58,854 bases of DNA from Burkholderiales bacterium. GTDB lineage: Bacteria > Pseudomonadota > Gammaproteobacteria > Burkholderiales > Casimicrobiaceae. Every line of letters starts with the position of its first letter. The stretch's first letter is position 1. Positions 16,319-24,130 of the stretch are shown piece by piece. Where the stretch lies: assembly GCA_020851235.1 (NCBI GenBank), contig JADZDD010000033.1, positions 1 through 58,854 of the forward strand. The letters run 5' to 3'. The notes under the pieces were generated by a model that was given only the letters and a program-made list of their open reading frames with translations, had not been told where the DNA came from and did no database searches. A program made the position numbers and the translations under genes.

Positions 16319-16362
16319 GCATGACGACGGCATGACGGCGGCATGATGGGCGCATACAATAC
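16319..16362 (+). repeat. Four tandem 11-bp repeats leading into the tonB promoter
   Basis: Consecutive units start at 16319, 16330, 16341 and 16352: GCATGACGACG, GCATGACGGCG, GCATGATGGGC and GCATACAATAC. The last unit contains the TACAAT -10 candidate. A further GCATGACG sits at 16302 across the preceding stop codon. The period is close to one DNA turn. Confidence 0.7.
16355..16360 (+). promoter_or_regulatory. -10 candidate of tonB
   Basis: TACAAT 34 nt before the GTG start at 16395, inside the fourth 11-bp repeat. Confidence 0.45.
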
Positions 16363-16394
16363 CTCGCAGCCACGCCTCATTCGACTCGCCCCAC

Positions 16395-17735
16395 GTGCCG
16401 CGCCGCGCGACGCCCAAGCCCTCCGCCGACCCTGACGCAGCCGCGGCAGCGTCGCAGCGAGCCACCGCGGTCGAAGCCCCGCCGGCGGCCGCCGCGGCGC
16501 CGGGCCGCAAGCCGGCCGCGAGCCTGCGCGCACCGGCCGCTCGTCGGGCGGCCGCGACCCCCGACGCCGCACCGGGCGCCGTCGCTGGCTCCACCCCCGC
16601 CCGCCCGGCCCCCGCCACGAAATCGGCAAGCGCACCGACACGTGCGGCGCCGCGTGCGCGCACGGCGCAGCATGCATCCCCGGCGTCTGCGACGGGTGCA
16701 GCCGGCAGCGCGGCGGCACCGGCGCGCAAGCCCGCGACACGCGCGGCGAAGGCGCTGATCGCCGATCCGGTCGTTCCTGCCGTCACCGAGCCCACGCGCC
16801 AGGGACCACCGCGGCGGACCGCGCAGGTCAAGGCTGTCGGGGCGCTCGCGCCCGCGGTGATCCCGCACGAGGCGCTGCAGTCGCCACGCCGCGATCGCGT
16901 GCTCGCGTGGGCGCTCGGCGTGTCGTTGCTGCTGCACGCGGTCGTGCTCGCGCTCCACTTCAAGCCGTTCGACCCGAAGCCGCGCGACGATCGTGGCCCG
17001 CCGCTCGAGGTGGCGCTCGTCAACGCCAAGACCACGGCGAAGCCGGCGAAGGCCGACGTGCTCGCGCAGGCCAACCTCGACGGTGGCGGCAACACCGACG
17101 AGAATCGCCGCGCCAAGACCCCACTCCCGGTGCTGCCCAAGCCGTCGTCCGAGCGCGAGATCGCGGTCGCAACGCAGCGCGTGGAGGAGCTCGAGAAGAA
17201 GGCGGTCGAACTGATGACCGCCTTGCGCCAGGCGCCGGTGCCGCAGTCGCTCCCCGCCCCGACCGAAGCGAGCGAAACGACGAAACTGCCGACCGCGACC
17301 GAGCTCATGCAGCGCACGCTCGAATCGATGCGGCTCGAGGCGCAGATCGCCAAGGACATGGACGCCTACCAGAAGCGGCCGAAGCGCCGCTTCATCGGGG
17401 CCCGCGCGGAGGAGTACCGCTTCGCCCGCTACGTCGAGGATTGGCGGTTGAAGATCGAGCGCGTGGGCAACAACAACTACCCCGAGGCGGCACGACAGCG
17501 CAAGCTCTACGGCAACCTGCTCCTGTCGGTGTCGATTCGCAGCGACGGCTCGCTCGAGAATGTCGAGGTGCTGCGCACCTCGGGCAGTCGCATCCTGGAC
17601 GCCGCCGCGGTGAAGATCGTCGAGATGTCGGCGCCGTTCGCACCATTCCCCCCCGACATCAAGCGCGACACCGACGTCCTCGCCATCACGCGCACGTGGA
17701 CGTTCACCAAGGCGGACTCGCTCGAGTCGCAGTGA
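16395..17735 (+). CDS. TonB-like energy transducer with long N-terminal extension
   Basis: 446 aa from a GTG start. Residues 1-165 are Ala/Pro/Arg-rich low complexity and precede the single membrane helix (168-188), whose Ser177 and His181 reproduce the Ser-x3-His pair of E. coli TonB needed for ExbB/ExbD coupling. A periplasmic region with a predicted coiled coil (about 255-275) and a C-terminal TonB domain (365-440; YPEAARQRKLYGNLLLSV, LRTSGSRILDAAAVKIV) follow. It would deliver proton-motive force to outer-membrane receptors. No exbB/exbD or receptor is nearby; linkage to rnb, aroE and mtgA is a betaproteobacterial arrangement. A shorter start inside the extension is possible because no Shine-Dalgarno marks the GTG. 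Confidence 0.85.
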   Translation: MPRRATPKPSADPDAAAAASQRATAVEAPPAAAAAPGRKPAASLRAPAARRAAATPDAAPGAVAGSTPARPAPATKSASAPTRAAPRARTAQHASPASATGAAGSAAAPARKPATRAAKALIADPVVPAVTEPTRQGPPRRTAQVKAVGALAPAVIPHEALQSPRRDRVLAWALGVSLLLHAVVLALHFKPFDPKPRDDRGPPLEVALVNAKTTAKPAKADVLAQANLDGGGNTDENRRAKTPLPVLPKPSSEREIAVATQRVEELEKKAVELMTALRQAPVPQSLPAPTEASETTKLPTATELMQRTLESMRLEAQIAKDMDAYQKRPKRRFIGARAEEYRFARYVEDWRLKIERVGNNNYPEAARQRKLYGNLLLSVSIRSDGSLENVEVLRTSGSRILDAAAVKIVEMSAPFAPFPPDIKRDTDVLAITRTWTFTKADSLESQ

Positions 17736-17746
17736 GCGCATCCCGG

Positions 17747-17752
17747 TAGAAT
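17747..17752 (+). promoter_or_regulatory. -10 candidate of aroE
   Basis: TAGAAT ends 6 nt before the aroE ATG with no Shine-Dalgarno; a leaderless internal promoter is possible. Confidence 0.4.
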
Positions 17753-17758
17753 GGCGGC

Positions 17759-18577
17759 ATGGACCGCTACGCTGTCATCGGCAATCCCATCGCGCAGTCG
17801 AAGTCCCCTTCGATCCACGAGGCGTTCGCGCGGGCGAGCGGGCAGGCGCTCACCTACGAACGCATCCTGGGGCCGCTGGGCGGATTCGTCGAGGCGGTGC
17901 AGCGTTTCGCCGAGGCCGGCGGGCGCGGCCTCAACGTGACGGCGCCCTTCAAACGTGAGGCGCTCGCGATCGCGGCGCGGGCGAGCGAGCGCGCTCAGGC
18001 GGCGGGCGCCAGCAACACGCTCGCACGCGAAGGCGATGCCTGGTATGCCGACAACACCGACGGCGCCGGTCTCGTGCGCGACCTCACGGTGAACCTGGGG
18101 GTCGCGCTTGCGGGGGCCGACCTCCTGCTGCTCGGCGCGGGCGGGGCGGCGCGCGGCGTCCTGCTGCCGCTCCTTGCCCAGAAGCCGCGCTCGATCGTCA
18201 TCTCGAATCGCACCGCAAGCAAGGCCGACGCACTCGTCGAGCGCTTCGGCACGCGCGGACCGCTCGATGCCATTGCGCCGGGTGCACTCGGCAACCGGCG
18301 CTTCGACGTCGTGATCAACGCCACGAGCGCGGGCCTCGATCCGAACGCCGTGTGGCCCTGGTCGGAAGGCCTCTTCGCAGCGGATGGCTTCGCCTACGAC
18401 ATGATCTACGGCAACGCACCGACGCCGTTCCTGCGCTGGGCGGCCGGACAAGGCGTGACGCGCACCGCCGATGGCCTGGGCATGCTCGTCGAGCAGGCGG
18501 CCGAGAGCTTCTTCCTGTGGCGCGGCGTGCGTCCACCCACCGCGGACGTCTACACGCTCCTGCGCCCCCCGGGCTGA
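17759..18577 (+). CDS. aroE: Shikimate dehydrogenase
   Basis: 272 aa. AroE reduces 3-dehydroshikimate to shikimate with NADPH in aromatic amino acid synthesis. Visible are the substrate-binding SKSPSIH (14-20), catalytic Lys65 in NVTAPFK and Asp101 in NTDGAGL, the dinucleotide loop GAGGAARG (about 127-133) with SNRT downstream marking NADPH preference, and the C-terminal GLGMLVEQAAESF. The usual NVTVPFK reads NVTAPFK here, a conservative change. The stop overlaps the mtgA start by one base (TGATG). Confidence 0.97.
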   Translation: MDRYAVIGNPIAQSKSPSIHEAFARASGQALTYERILGPLGGFVEAVQRFAEAGGRGLNVTAPFKREALAIAARASERAQAAGASNTLAREGDAWYADNTDGAGLVRDLTVNLGVALAGADLLLLGAGGAARGVLLPLLAQKPRSIVISNRTASKADALVERFGTRGPLDAIAPGALGNRRFDVVINATSAGLDPNAVWPWSEGLFAADGFAYDMIYGNAPTPFLRWAAGQGVTRTADGLGMLVEQAAESFFLWRGVRPPTADVYTLLRPPG

Positions 18578-19284
18578 TGGCGGCGCGCCGCCGGAGCCTT
18601 GCGCACTGGCTCCTCGTGGCGAGCGCGGTGATCGCGCTGGCGGTCGTCGTCGTCAACGTCTGGTTCGCGGCGCAGATCCTGTGGTGGCGCACGCATCCGG
18701 TCGGCGAGACCTCGTTCATGGCCTACCGCATGGACGAGTTGCACGCCAAGTCGCCCCGGGCACGCCTGCAGTACACGTGGGTGCCGTACGAGCGGATCTC
18801 CAACCATCTCAAGCGCGCGATGGTCGCGGCGGAGGACGCGAAGTTCGTCGACCACGAAGGTTTCGACTGGGAGGGAATCGAGCTCGCGCTCGCGAAGAAC
18901 CAGAAGAAGGGGCGTGTCGTCGCCGGCGGCTCGACGATCACGCAGCAGCTCGCGAAGAACCTCTTCCTCACGCCGTCGCGCTCGTATCTGCGCAAGGCGG
19001 AGGAGGCGCTGATCACGGTGATGCTCGAAGCGTTGCTGTCCAAGCGTCGCATCCTCGAGCTCTACCTCAACGTGGTCGAGTGGGGTCAGGGCGTGTTCGG
19101 TGCCGAGGCGGCCTCGCGCCGCTACTTCGGGGTCTCGGCGGCGCAGCTTGGCCCGGAGCAGGCGGCACGGCTTGCGGCGATGGCGCCCAACCCCCGCTTC
19201 TACGAGCGCAATCAGGGCGCGCCGGGCCTCAACCGGAAGATCGGCATCATCGTCGCCCGCATGCCCTCGGCCGAGCTGCCGTGA
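18577..19284 (+). CDS. mtgA: Monofunctional biosynthetic peptidoglycan transglycosylase
   Basis: 235 aa. One N-terminal membrane helix (about 11-33) and a GT51 domain. Catalytic Glu86 lies in AAEDAKFVDHEGFD; GGSTITQQLAKNLFL and ELYLNVVEWGQGVFGAEAA are diagnostic GT51 motifs. There is no transpeptidase domain, which separates it from class A PBPs. It polymerises lipid II into glycan strands on the periplasmic face of the inner membrane. Coupled to aroE by a one-base overlap; no terminator is seen after it. Confidence 0.96.
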   Translation: MAARRRSLAHWLLVASAVIALAVVVVNVWFAAQILWWRTHPVGETSFMAYRMDELHAKSPRARLQYTWVPYERISNHLKRAMVAAEDAKFVDHEGFDWEGIELALAKNQKKGRVVAGGSTITQQLAKNLFLTPSRSYLRKAEEALITVMLEALLSKRRILELYLNVVEWGQGVFGAEAASRRYFGVSAAQLGPEQAARLAAMAPNPRFYERNQGAPGLNRKIGIIVARMPSAELP

Positions 19285-19375
19285 GCACGGCACCGCCGCG
19301 CCACGGGGGCGCTCGCACGCGGGCCTGACGTGCACGACACCGTTCGCGACGCTCGTCGCGCGCGCCGCCAAACGC

Positions 19376-19381
19376 TAGAAT
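19376..19381 (+). promoter_or_regulatory. -10 candidate of mgtE
   Basis: TAGAAT 51 nt upstream of the mgtE ATG. The short leader has no room for an M-box riboswitch. Confidence 0.4.
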
Positions 19382-19432
19382 GCGGGGCCTCTCCCCACGG
19401 CGCCGCGTCAACGCCTTGTCACCCCACGCGTC

Positions 19433-20920
19433 ATGCCCGACAACGTCGAATCCTCGGCGGGTGAACGCCAGGAAGCCGGTGAGCGCGTCCAGGATGCACT
19501 CGCCGAGATCACTGCGCTCCTGCGCCGGCATCGGCTCGTCGAGGGGCTCGTCCACGAGCAGCTCGAGCACCCCCCGGTAGGCGACGCGACGCCCGCTGGC
19601 GAGCTCGGTGAGAGTCTCGTCACGCGGCAGAACAAGGCGCAGCTGCAGCGGCGACTCGACCGCCTGCACCCTGCCGACATCGCCTTCATCCTGGAGGCGA
19701 TGCCGCTCGAGGAGCGGCTCTACATCTGGGATCTCGTCAAGGCCGATCGCGACGGCGAGATCCTGCTCGAGGTCTCGGAGCCGGTACGCGAATCGCTCAT
19801 CTCCTCGATGGATACCGAGGAGCTCGTTGCCGCCGCCGAAACGCTCGACGCCGAGGACATCGCCGAGCTCGCCCCCGACCTCCCGCAGGAGGTCATGGAC
19901 GACGTCTTCTCCGGCCTCACCATCGAGGAGCGCGAGCAACTGCGCGCCGCGATGTCCTTCGAGGACGACATGGTCGGCGCCCTCATGGATTTCGGCGACG
20001 TCCAGATCCGGTCCGACGTGACGCTCGAGGTCGTCCTGCGCTACCTGCGGCGCTTCGACGAGCTGCCGTCGCAGACCGACCAGCTCTTCATCGTCGATCG
20101 TGCCGAGCGGCTCCTCGGCGTGCTGCCGATCGCGAAGCTCCTCGTGAGCGATCCGCGCAAGCGCGTGGCCGAGGTGATGGTGCCGCCGGCGGTGAAACTC
20201 CTCCAGCACGAGAATGCCCGCGACGCCGCGCGTGCGTTCGAGCGCTACGACCTCGTCTCCGCGCCGGTGGTGGACACCAACGACCGGCTCGTCGGTCGCG
20301 TGACCGTCGACGAGATCCTCGATTTCGTGCGCGAGAGCGGCGAGGAGGACGTTCTTGCGCAGGCGGGCTTGCGCGAGGAGGAGGACCTCTTCGCCTCGGT
20401 GTGGAAGTCTTTTCAGAACCGCTGGCTGTGGCTTGCCATCAATCTGGTGACCGCCTTCATCGCCTCCCGCGTGATCGACGTCTTCGAGGGATCGATCGCC
20501 AAGCTCGTCGCGCTTGCCGCGCTGATGCCGATCGTCGCGGGCATCGGCGGCAACGCGGGCAACCAGACGATCACGATGATCGTGCGCGCCGTCGCCGTCG
20601 GGGTCGTCACCCGTGAACACGCGCGCCGCCTGATCCGCAAGGAGATCCTGGTCGCGCTCGTCAACGGGCTCGTGTGGGGCGGTGCGATGGGGTTCGTCGC
20701 GGCGATGCTCTACCACGACGTGTCGCTGGGCCTCGTGATGGTGCTTGCGATGACGCTCAATCTCATGCTCGCGGCGTCGATGGGCGTGCTCATCCCGATG
20801 ACGATGCTGAAGCTGGGCCGCGATCCGGCGCTCGGCTCGTCGGTGCTCATCACCGCGGCGACCGACTCCGGCGGCTTCTTCATCTTCCTCGGGCTGGCGA
20901 CGATCTTCCTCGTCGGCTGA
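19433..20920 (+). CDS. mgtE: Magnesium transporter MgtE
   Basis: 495 aa. N-terminal helical MgtE-N domain (about 60-190, LHPADIAFILEAMP), a CBS pair (about 195-320, VMVPPAVKLLQHENARDAA, SAPVVDTNDRLVGRVTVDEI) that senses Mg2+, and five C-terminal membrane helices (about 350-495) with the pore sequence PIVAGIGGNAGNQTIT. It is a Mg2+-gated channel in the inner membrane. Full length. It begins its own transcription unit after mtgA and is followed by a gene with a separate ribosome-binding site. Confidence 0.97.
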   Translation: MPDNVESSAGERQEAGERVQDALAEITALLRRHRLVEGLVHEQLEHPPVGDATPAGELGESLVTRQNKAQLQRRLDRLHPADIAFILEAMPLEERLYIWDLVKADRDGEILLEVSEPVRESLISSMDTEELVAAAETLDAEDIAELAPDLPQEVMDDVFSGLTIEEREQLRAAMSFEDDMVGALMDFGDVQIRSDVTLEVVLRYLRRFDELPSQTDQLFIVDRAERLLGVLPIAKLLVSDPRKRVAEVMVPPAVKLLQHENARDAARAFERYDLVSAPVVDTNDRLVGRVTVDEILDFVRESGEEDVLAQAGLREEEDLFASVWKSFQNRWLWLAINLVTAFIASRVIDVFEGSIAKLVALAALMPIVAGIGGNAGNQTITMIVRAVAVGVVTREHARRLIRKEILVALVNGLVWGGAMGFVAAMLYHDVSLGLVMVLAMTLNLMLAASMGVLIPMTMLKLGRDPALGSSVLITAATDSGGFFIFLGLATIFLVG

Positions 20921-20926
20921 CGCCGG

Positions 20927-20932
20927 AATAAT
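20927..20932 (+). promoter_or_regulatory. -10 candidate for the secreted repeat protein operon
   Basis: AATAAT in GGAATAATCC, 70 nt upstream of the ATG at 21003. Weak: no -35 identified. Confidence 0.3.
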
Positions 20933-21002
20933 CCGGGACCGCTCCTGTTCACCCGGGTGACCGACGCACCGGTCGGGTCGACCAATCAAGGAGGGTTCCA
21001 CC

Positions 21003-21383
21003 ATGTCGTCGAAAGCACGCCGCCTCATCGTTTCCGCTGCCCTGCTCGCGGTCGCTGCCGCGGCCAGCGCACAAACGGCTCCCGCGACGAAAGGCCCGCA
21101 GGGTGTGTGGGTCGACGCCAAGGGCATGACGCTGTACACCTTCGCCAAGGACAGCGGTGGCAAGAGCGCCTGCAACGGGCCGTGCGCTGCCAACTGGCCG
21201 CCGCTTGCCGCCGCTGCGGAAGCGAAGTCGCACGGGGAATGGACCGTGATCACGCGCGACGACGGCAGTCGGCAGTGGGCCCACGCGGGCAAGCCCCTGT
21301 ATACCTGGGTCAAGGACACCAAGCCCGGCGACATGACGGGTGACGGCATGCTCAATGGAGCGTGGCGCGTCGCCAAGGATTGA
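21003..21383 (+). CDS. Secreted protein with two Yx(F/W)xxD repeats
   Basis: 126 aa. An N-terminal signal peptide ends at about ASA|QT (residue 23). The mature protein has the motif twice, YTFAKD (45-50) and YTWVKD (100-105), and a CNGPCAANWPP loop with Cys57 and Cys61, matching the COG4315 'Yx(FWY)xxD' secreted family. The family has no settled function. A strong AAGGAGGG site lies 7 nt ahead of the ATG, so expression is likely high. The ECF sigma gene starts 20 bp after its stop, suggesting co-regulation. Confidence 0.88.
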   Translation: MSSKARRLIVSAALLAVAAAASAQTAPATKGPQGVWVDAKGMTLYTFAKDSGGKSACNGPCAANWPPLAAAAEAKSHGEWTVITRDDGSRQWAHAGKPLYTWVKDTKPGDMTGDGMLNGAWRVAKD

Positions 21384-21403
21384 TCGCGTCCTGATGGGTT
21401 GCG

Positions 21404-21949
21404 ATGACCGCGTCGAGCACCGACCCGCCGCTGCCGCACCCGGACCTCGTCGCCGCGATACCGCGGTTACGCCGTTACGCGCGCGTGCTCACCGGCGATG
21501 CGGCGAGCGCCGACGACCTCGTGCAGGAGGCGCTCGCGCGCGCCTGGGAGAAGCGGCGGCTGTGGCGGGCCGGAAGCGACTTGCGGGCGTGGCTCTTCAC
21601 CGTGATGCACAACGTCTTCGTCAACGAGCGAGCACTCGCGCGGCGTGAAGGGCAGCACGTGTCACTCGACGCCGCGGACGAGGCGCACGAAGCCTGGCAG
21701 ATTCCCGTGCGACCCGCGCAGCACGCCCGCGTCGAACTCCTCGAACTCGTGCAGCACGTCGGTCGCCTTCCGGTCGATCAGCGCGAAGTCCTCCTCCTCG
21801 CGGTGGTGGAGGAACTGCGTTACGAGGAGATCGCTGTGCTCCTTTCGATCCCCATCGGAACGGTGATGTCGCGCCTGGGTCGTGCCCGCGAGAGGCTGCG
21901 CGCGGCATTTGCCGAAGCGACGGCGCCGCTCCTCAAGGTCGTGAAATAG
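21404..21949 (+). CDS. ECF-family RNA polymerase sigma factor
   Basis: 181 aa. Region 2 at about 18-85 (LRRYARVLTGDAASADDLVQEALARAWEK is the region 2.1-2.4 stretch, then LRAWLFTVMHN) and region 4 at about 115-170 (LPVDQREVLLLAVVEELRYEEIA followed by IPIGTVMSRLGRARERL). It directs polymerase to stress-type promoters and is normally held by the anti-sigma factor encoded 10 bp downstream. No extra C-terminal sensor domain. Target promoters are not identifiable here. Confidence 0.93.
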   Translation: MTASSTDPPLPHPDLVAAIPRLRRYARVLTGDAASADDLVQEALARAWEKRRLWRAGSDLRAWLFTVMHNVFVNERALARREGQHVSLDAADEAHEAWQIPVRPAQHARVELLELVQHVGRLPVDQREVLLLAVVEELRYEEIAVLLSIPIGTVMSRLGRARERLRAAFAEATAPLLKVVK

Positions 21950-21959
21950 AGCCTCGACG

Positions 21960-22751
21960 ATGTCCGCCCCGTCTTCACCCATCACCGACGCCGACGTGCA
22001 CGCCTACGTCGACGGACAGCTTGCGGCAGCGCGCGTGCCAGCCCTGGAAGAGGCGCTCTCGCGCGATCCCGCACTCGCCGCGCGGGTGGCCGAACTGCGT
22101 CGCCAGAACGAGGCGTTGCGCGACGTCTTCGACGCCGTCCTCGACGAACCCGTGCCCCGACGCCTGATCGCTGCCGCAACGTCACCGCCGGTGCGCGGGC
22201 GCCGGTCGACGTGGATCGCGCCGGCGTTCGCGGCAGCCGCATCGCTCGTCGTCGGTCTGGGCGTGGGTTGGGTCGCGCGCGAACACGTGCTCGAGCAGGA
22301 AGGCACGCCGACCACTTTCTCTCGCCAGGTGGCGCTCGCGCACGCGCTCTATGCCACCGACGCCAACCGACCGGTCGAGATCTGGGCGGCCGAAGAGGCG
22401 CGCCTCGTGCGCTGGCTCTCGCGCCGGCTCGGCTTTCCGGTCCGCGCGCCCGATCTCAATGCACAGGGCTTCGCGCTCGTCGGCGGGCGCCTCGTCGCCG
22501 GCAACGAGAATCCCACCGCGCTTTTCGTCTACGAGAATGCCGCGAGGCAACGCCTCACGCTGCAGGTCCGCAAGCCCGTGAGCCCGGGGCACGAGGCTGC
22601 GTTCCGCTATGTCGTCGAGGATGGCGTCGGCGTGTACTACTGGGTGGATGACACCGCTGCCTACGCGCTGTCGGGCAACCTCGACCGGGCGCAGCTGCTC
22701 GTGATCGGGCGTGCGGTGTACGGACAGCTCGCGGCGGCGCCGAAGTCGTAG
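21960..22751 (+). CDS. Transmembrane anti-sigma factor
   Basis: 263 aa. An N-terminal cytoplasmic segment (DADVHAYVDGQL, then a helical RVAELRRQNEALRDVF) resembles anti-sigma domains, but the HxxxCxxC zinc motif of ZAS proteins is absent. One membrane helix (84-106) leads to a periplasmic domain of about 150 residues containing WLSRRLGFPVRAPDL and YYWVDDTAAYALSG. This is the pattern of ChrR/RsiW-like membrane regulators paired with ECF sigma factors. It should release the sigma factor on an envelope signal. It is co-transcribed with the sigma gene. Confidence 0.85.
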   Translation: MSAPSSPITDADVHAYVDGQLAAARVPALEEALSRDPALAARVAELRRQNEALRDVFDAVLDEPVPRRLIAAATSPPVRGRRSTWIAPAFAAAASLVVGLGVGWVAREHVLEQEGTPTTFSRQVALAHALYATDANRPVEIWAAEEARLVRWLSRRLGFPVRAPDLNAQGFALVGGRLVAGNENPTALFVYENAARQRLTLQVRKPVSPGHEAAFRYVVEDGVGVYYWVDDTAAYALSGNLDRAQLLVIGRAVYGQLAAAPKS

Positions 22752-22938
22752 CACCGGCAGCTCGATGCGATGGTCGATGAAGGGTGCGTCGAAGCCGATC
22801 CGATGATGTGCGGCGCGCTTTGGGGTTCGATGCCCTCGTGACTGGACCGCGAACGGGTCATACGCGCATCACCCCGTCCGGAGGGGCGCCGGGCAGGGCC
22901 ACAGGTGGCAGCGCGAGGGAAGTGTCGTCGAGGCGCGC
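22752..22938. other. Intergenic stretch without recognisable gene
   Basis: No convincing coding frame, RNA gene or terminator between the anti-sigma gene and the next promoter. Confidence 0.5.
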
Positions 22939-22944
22939 GATAAT
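22939..22944 (+). promoter_or_regulatory. -10 candidate of the aldolase operon
   Basis: GATAAT 36 nt before the ATG at 22981; no clear -35. Confidence 0.35.
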
Positions 22945-22980
22945 GCACCACGGCCGTTCGCCACGGCAATCCGAGATGGC

Positions 22981-24102
22981 ATGACGATGCAACGCATTCC
23001 CGCCCGCATCGGCGACGCGCTCGCCGCCGTCGAGACGCCCGCACTCGTGCTCGATCTCGATGTCTTCGAGCACAACCTCGACCTCATGGCCAACGTCGTG
23101 CGCGGGTCGGGTCTCGCCCTGCGGCCGCACGCCAAGGCGCACAAGTCGCCCGATATCGCCAAGGCTCAGGTCGGACGCGGAGCCGTCGGCATCTGCTGCC
23201 AGAAGGTCGACGAGGCCGAGGTCTTCGTCGCCGCGGGCATCGCCGATGTCCTCGTCACCAACGAGATCGTCGCTCCCGCGAAGATCGCGCGGCTCGCCCG
23301 CCTCGCGCAGACCGCCACGATCGGTGTCCTCGTCGACGATGCACGCAATGTCGCGGACCTTGCCGCTGCCGCCGTCCAGGCGGGAGGCACGTTGCACGTC
23401 TACGTCGAGATCGACGTTGGCTCGCACCGCTGCGGCGTGGCGCCGGGTGAACCGGCACTCGCGCTCGCCCGCGCGATCGTCGGCAGTCGCGGCTTGCGCT
23501 TTCGGGGTCTGCATGCGTACCACGGTGCCGCGCAGCATCTGCGCGCGCCCGCCGAACGACAGGCGGCCATCGCCCAGGCGAGCCGCCTCGCCGGACGCAC
23601 GCGCGTGCTCATCGAAGCGGCAGGGATCCCGTGCCCGGTCATCACCGGTGCGGGCACCGGCACCTGGCAGTGCGAGCGCGACAGCAGCGTCTACACCGAG
23701 CTGCAACCGGGCTCGTACGTGTTCATGGACGCCGACTACGGCCGTAACGCGCTCGCCCCCGACGAGCACGCCTTCGAGCAGAGCCTGTACGTGCTCGCAA
23801 CCGTGATGAGCACGCCCACGCCGGAGCGTGCCGTCGTCGATGCCGGCTTGAAGGCTCTCGCCTTCGACTCCGGGCCGCCGCTCGTGCACGTCGCGCGCGG
23901 CCTCACCTACGGCAAGGGCTCCGACGAGCATGGCGTGCTCGACGTGGACCCGGCACAGGCGCAACCGCAACTCGGCGAGCGCGTGTGGCTCATACCCGGC
24001 CACTGCGATCCGACCGTCAATCTCTACGACTGGATCGTCGGCATGCGTGGCGAGCGCGTCGAATGCGTGTGGCCCATCGCCGCGCGCGGCGCCATCGGCT
24101 GA
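22981..24102 (+). CDS. DSD1-family PLP enzyme, D-threonine-aldolase-like
   Basis: 373 aa fold-type III PLP enzyme. RPHAKAHKS gives the Schiff-base Lys52. Near the C terminus IPGHCDPTVNLYD supplies His341 and Asp343; an H-x-D metal pair is typical of D-threonine and 3-hydroxy-D-aspartate aldolases, while D-serine dehydratases have H-x-C. An aldolase cleaving D-beta-hydroxy amino acids to glycine and an aldehyde is therefore favoured. A second in-frame ATG at 22987 is an alternative start. It is followed after 28 bp by a PEP-mutase-family gene, likely the same operon. Confidence 0.87.
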   Translation: MTMQRIPARIGDALAAVETPALVLDLDVFEHNLDLMANVVRGSGLALRPHAKAHKSPDIAKAQVGRGAVGICCQKVDEAEVFVAAGIADVLVTNEIVAPAKIARLARLAQTATIGVLVDDARNVADLAAAAVQAGGTLHVYVEIDVGSHRCGVAPGEPALALARAIVGSRGLRFRGLHAYHGAAQHLRAPAERQAAIAQASRLAGRTRVLIEAAGIPCPVITGAGTGTWQCERDSSVYTELQPGSYVFMDADYGRNALAPDEHAFEQSLYVLATVMSTPTPERAVVDAGLKALAFDSGPPLVHVARGLTYGKGSDEHGVLDVDPAQAQPQLGERVWLIPGHCDPTVNLYDWIVGMRGERVECVWPIAARGAIG

Positions 24103-24130
24103 TCCGGCCAAACCCTGCGGAGCCGTCACC

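Noticed and set aside
19285-19432. Mg2+ riboswitch (M-box) upstream of mgtE
   Set aside because: The leader after the TAGAAT box is about 50 nt, too short, and shows no M-box features.
22784-22984. A 66-codon frame between the anti-sigma gene and the aldolase gene
   Set aside because: No ribosome-binding site, Arg/Ser-rich composition and it overlaps the -10 candidate and start of the next gene.
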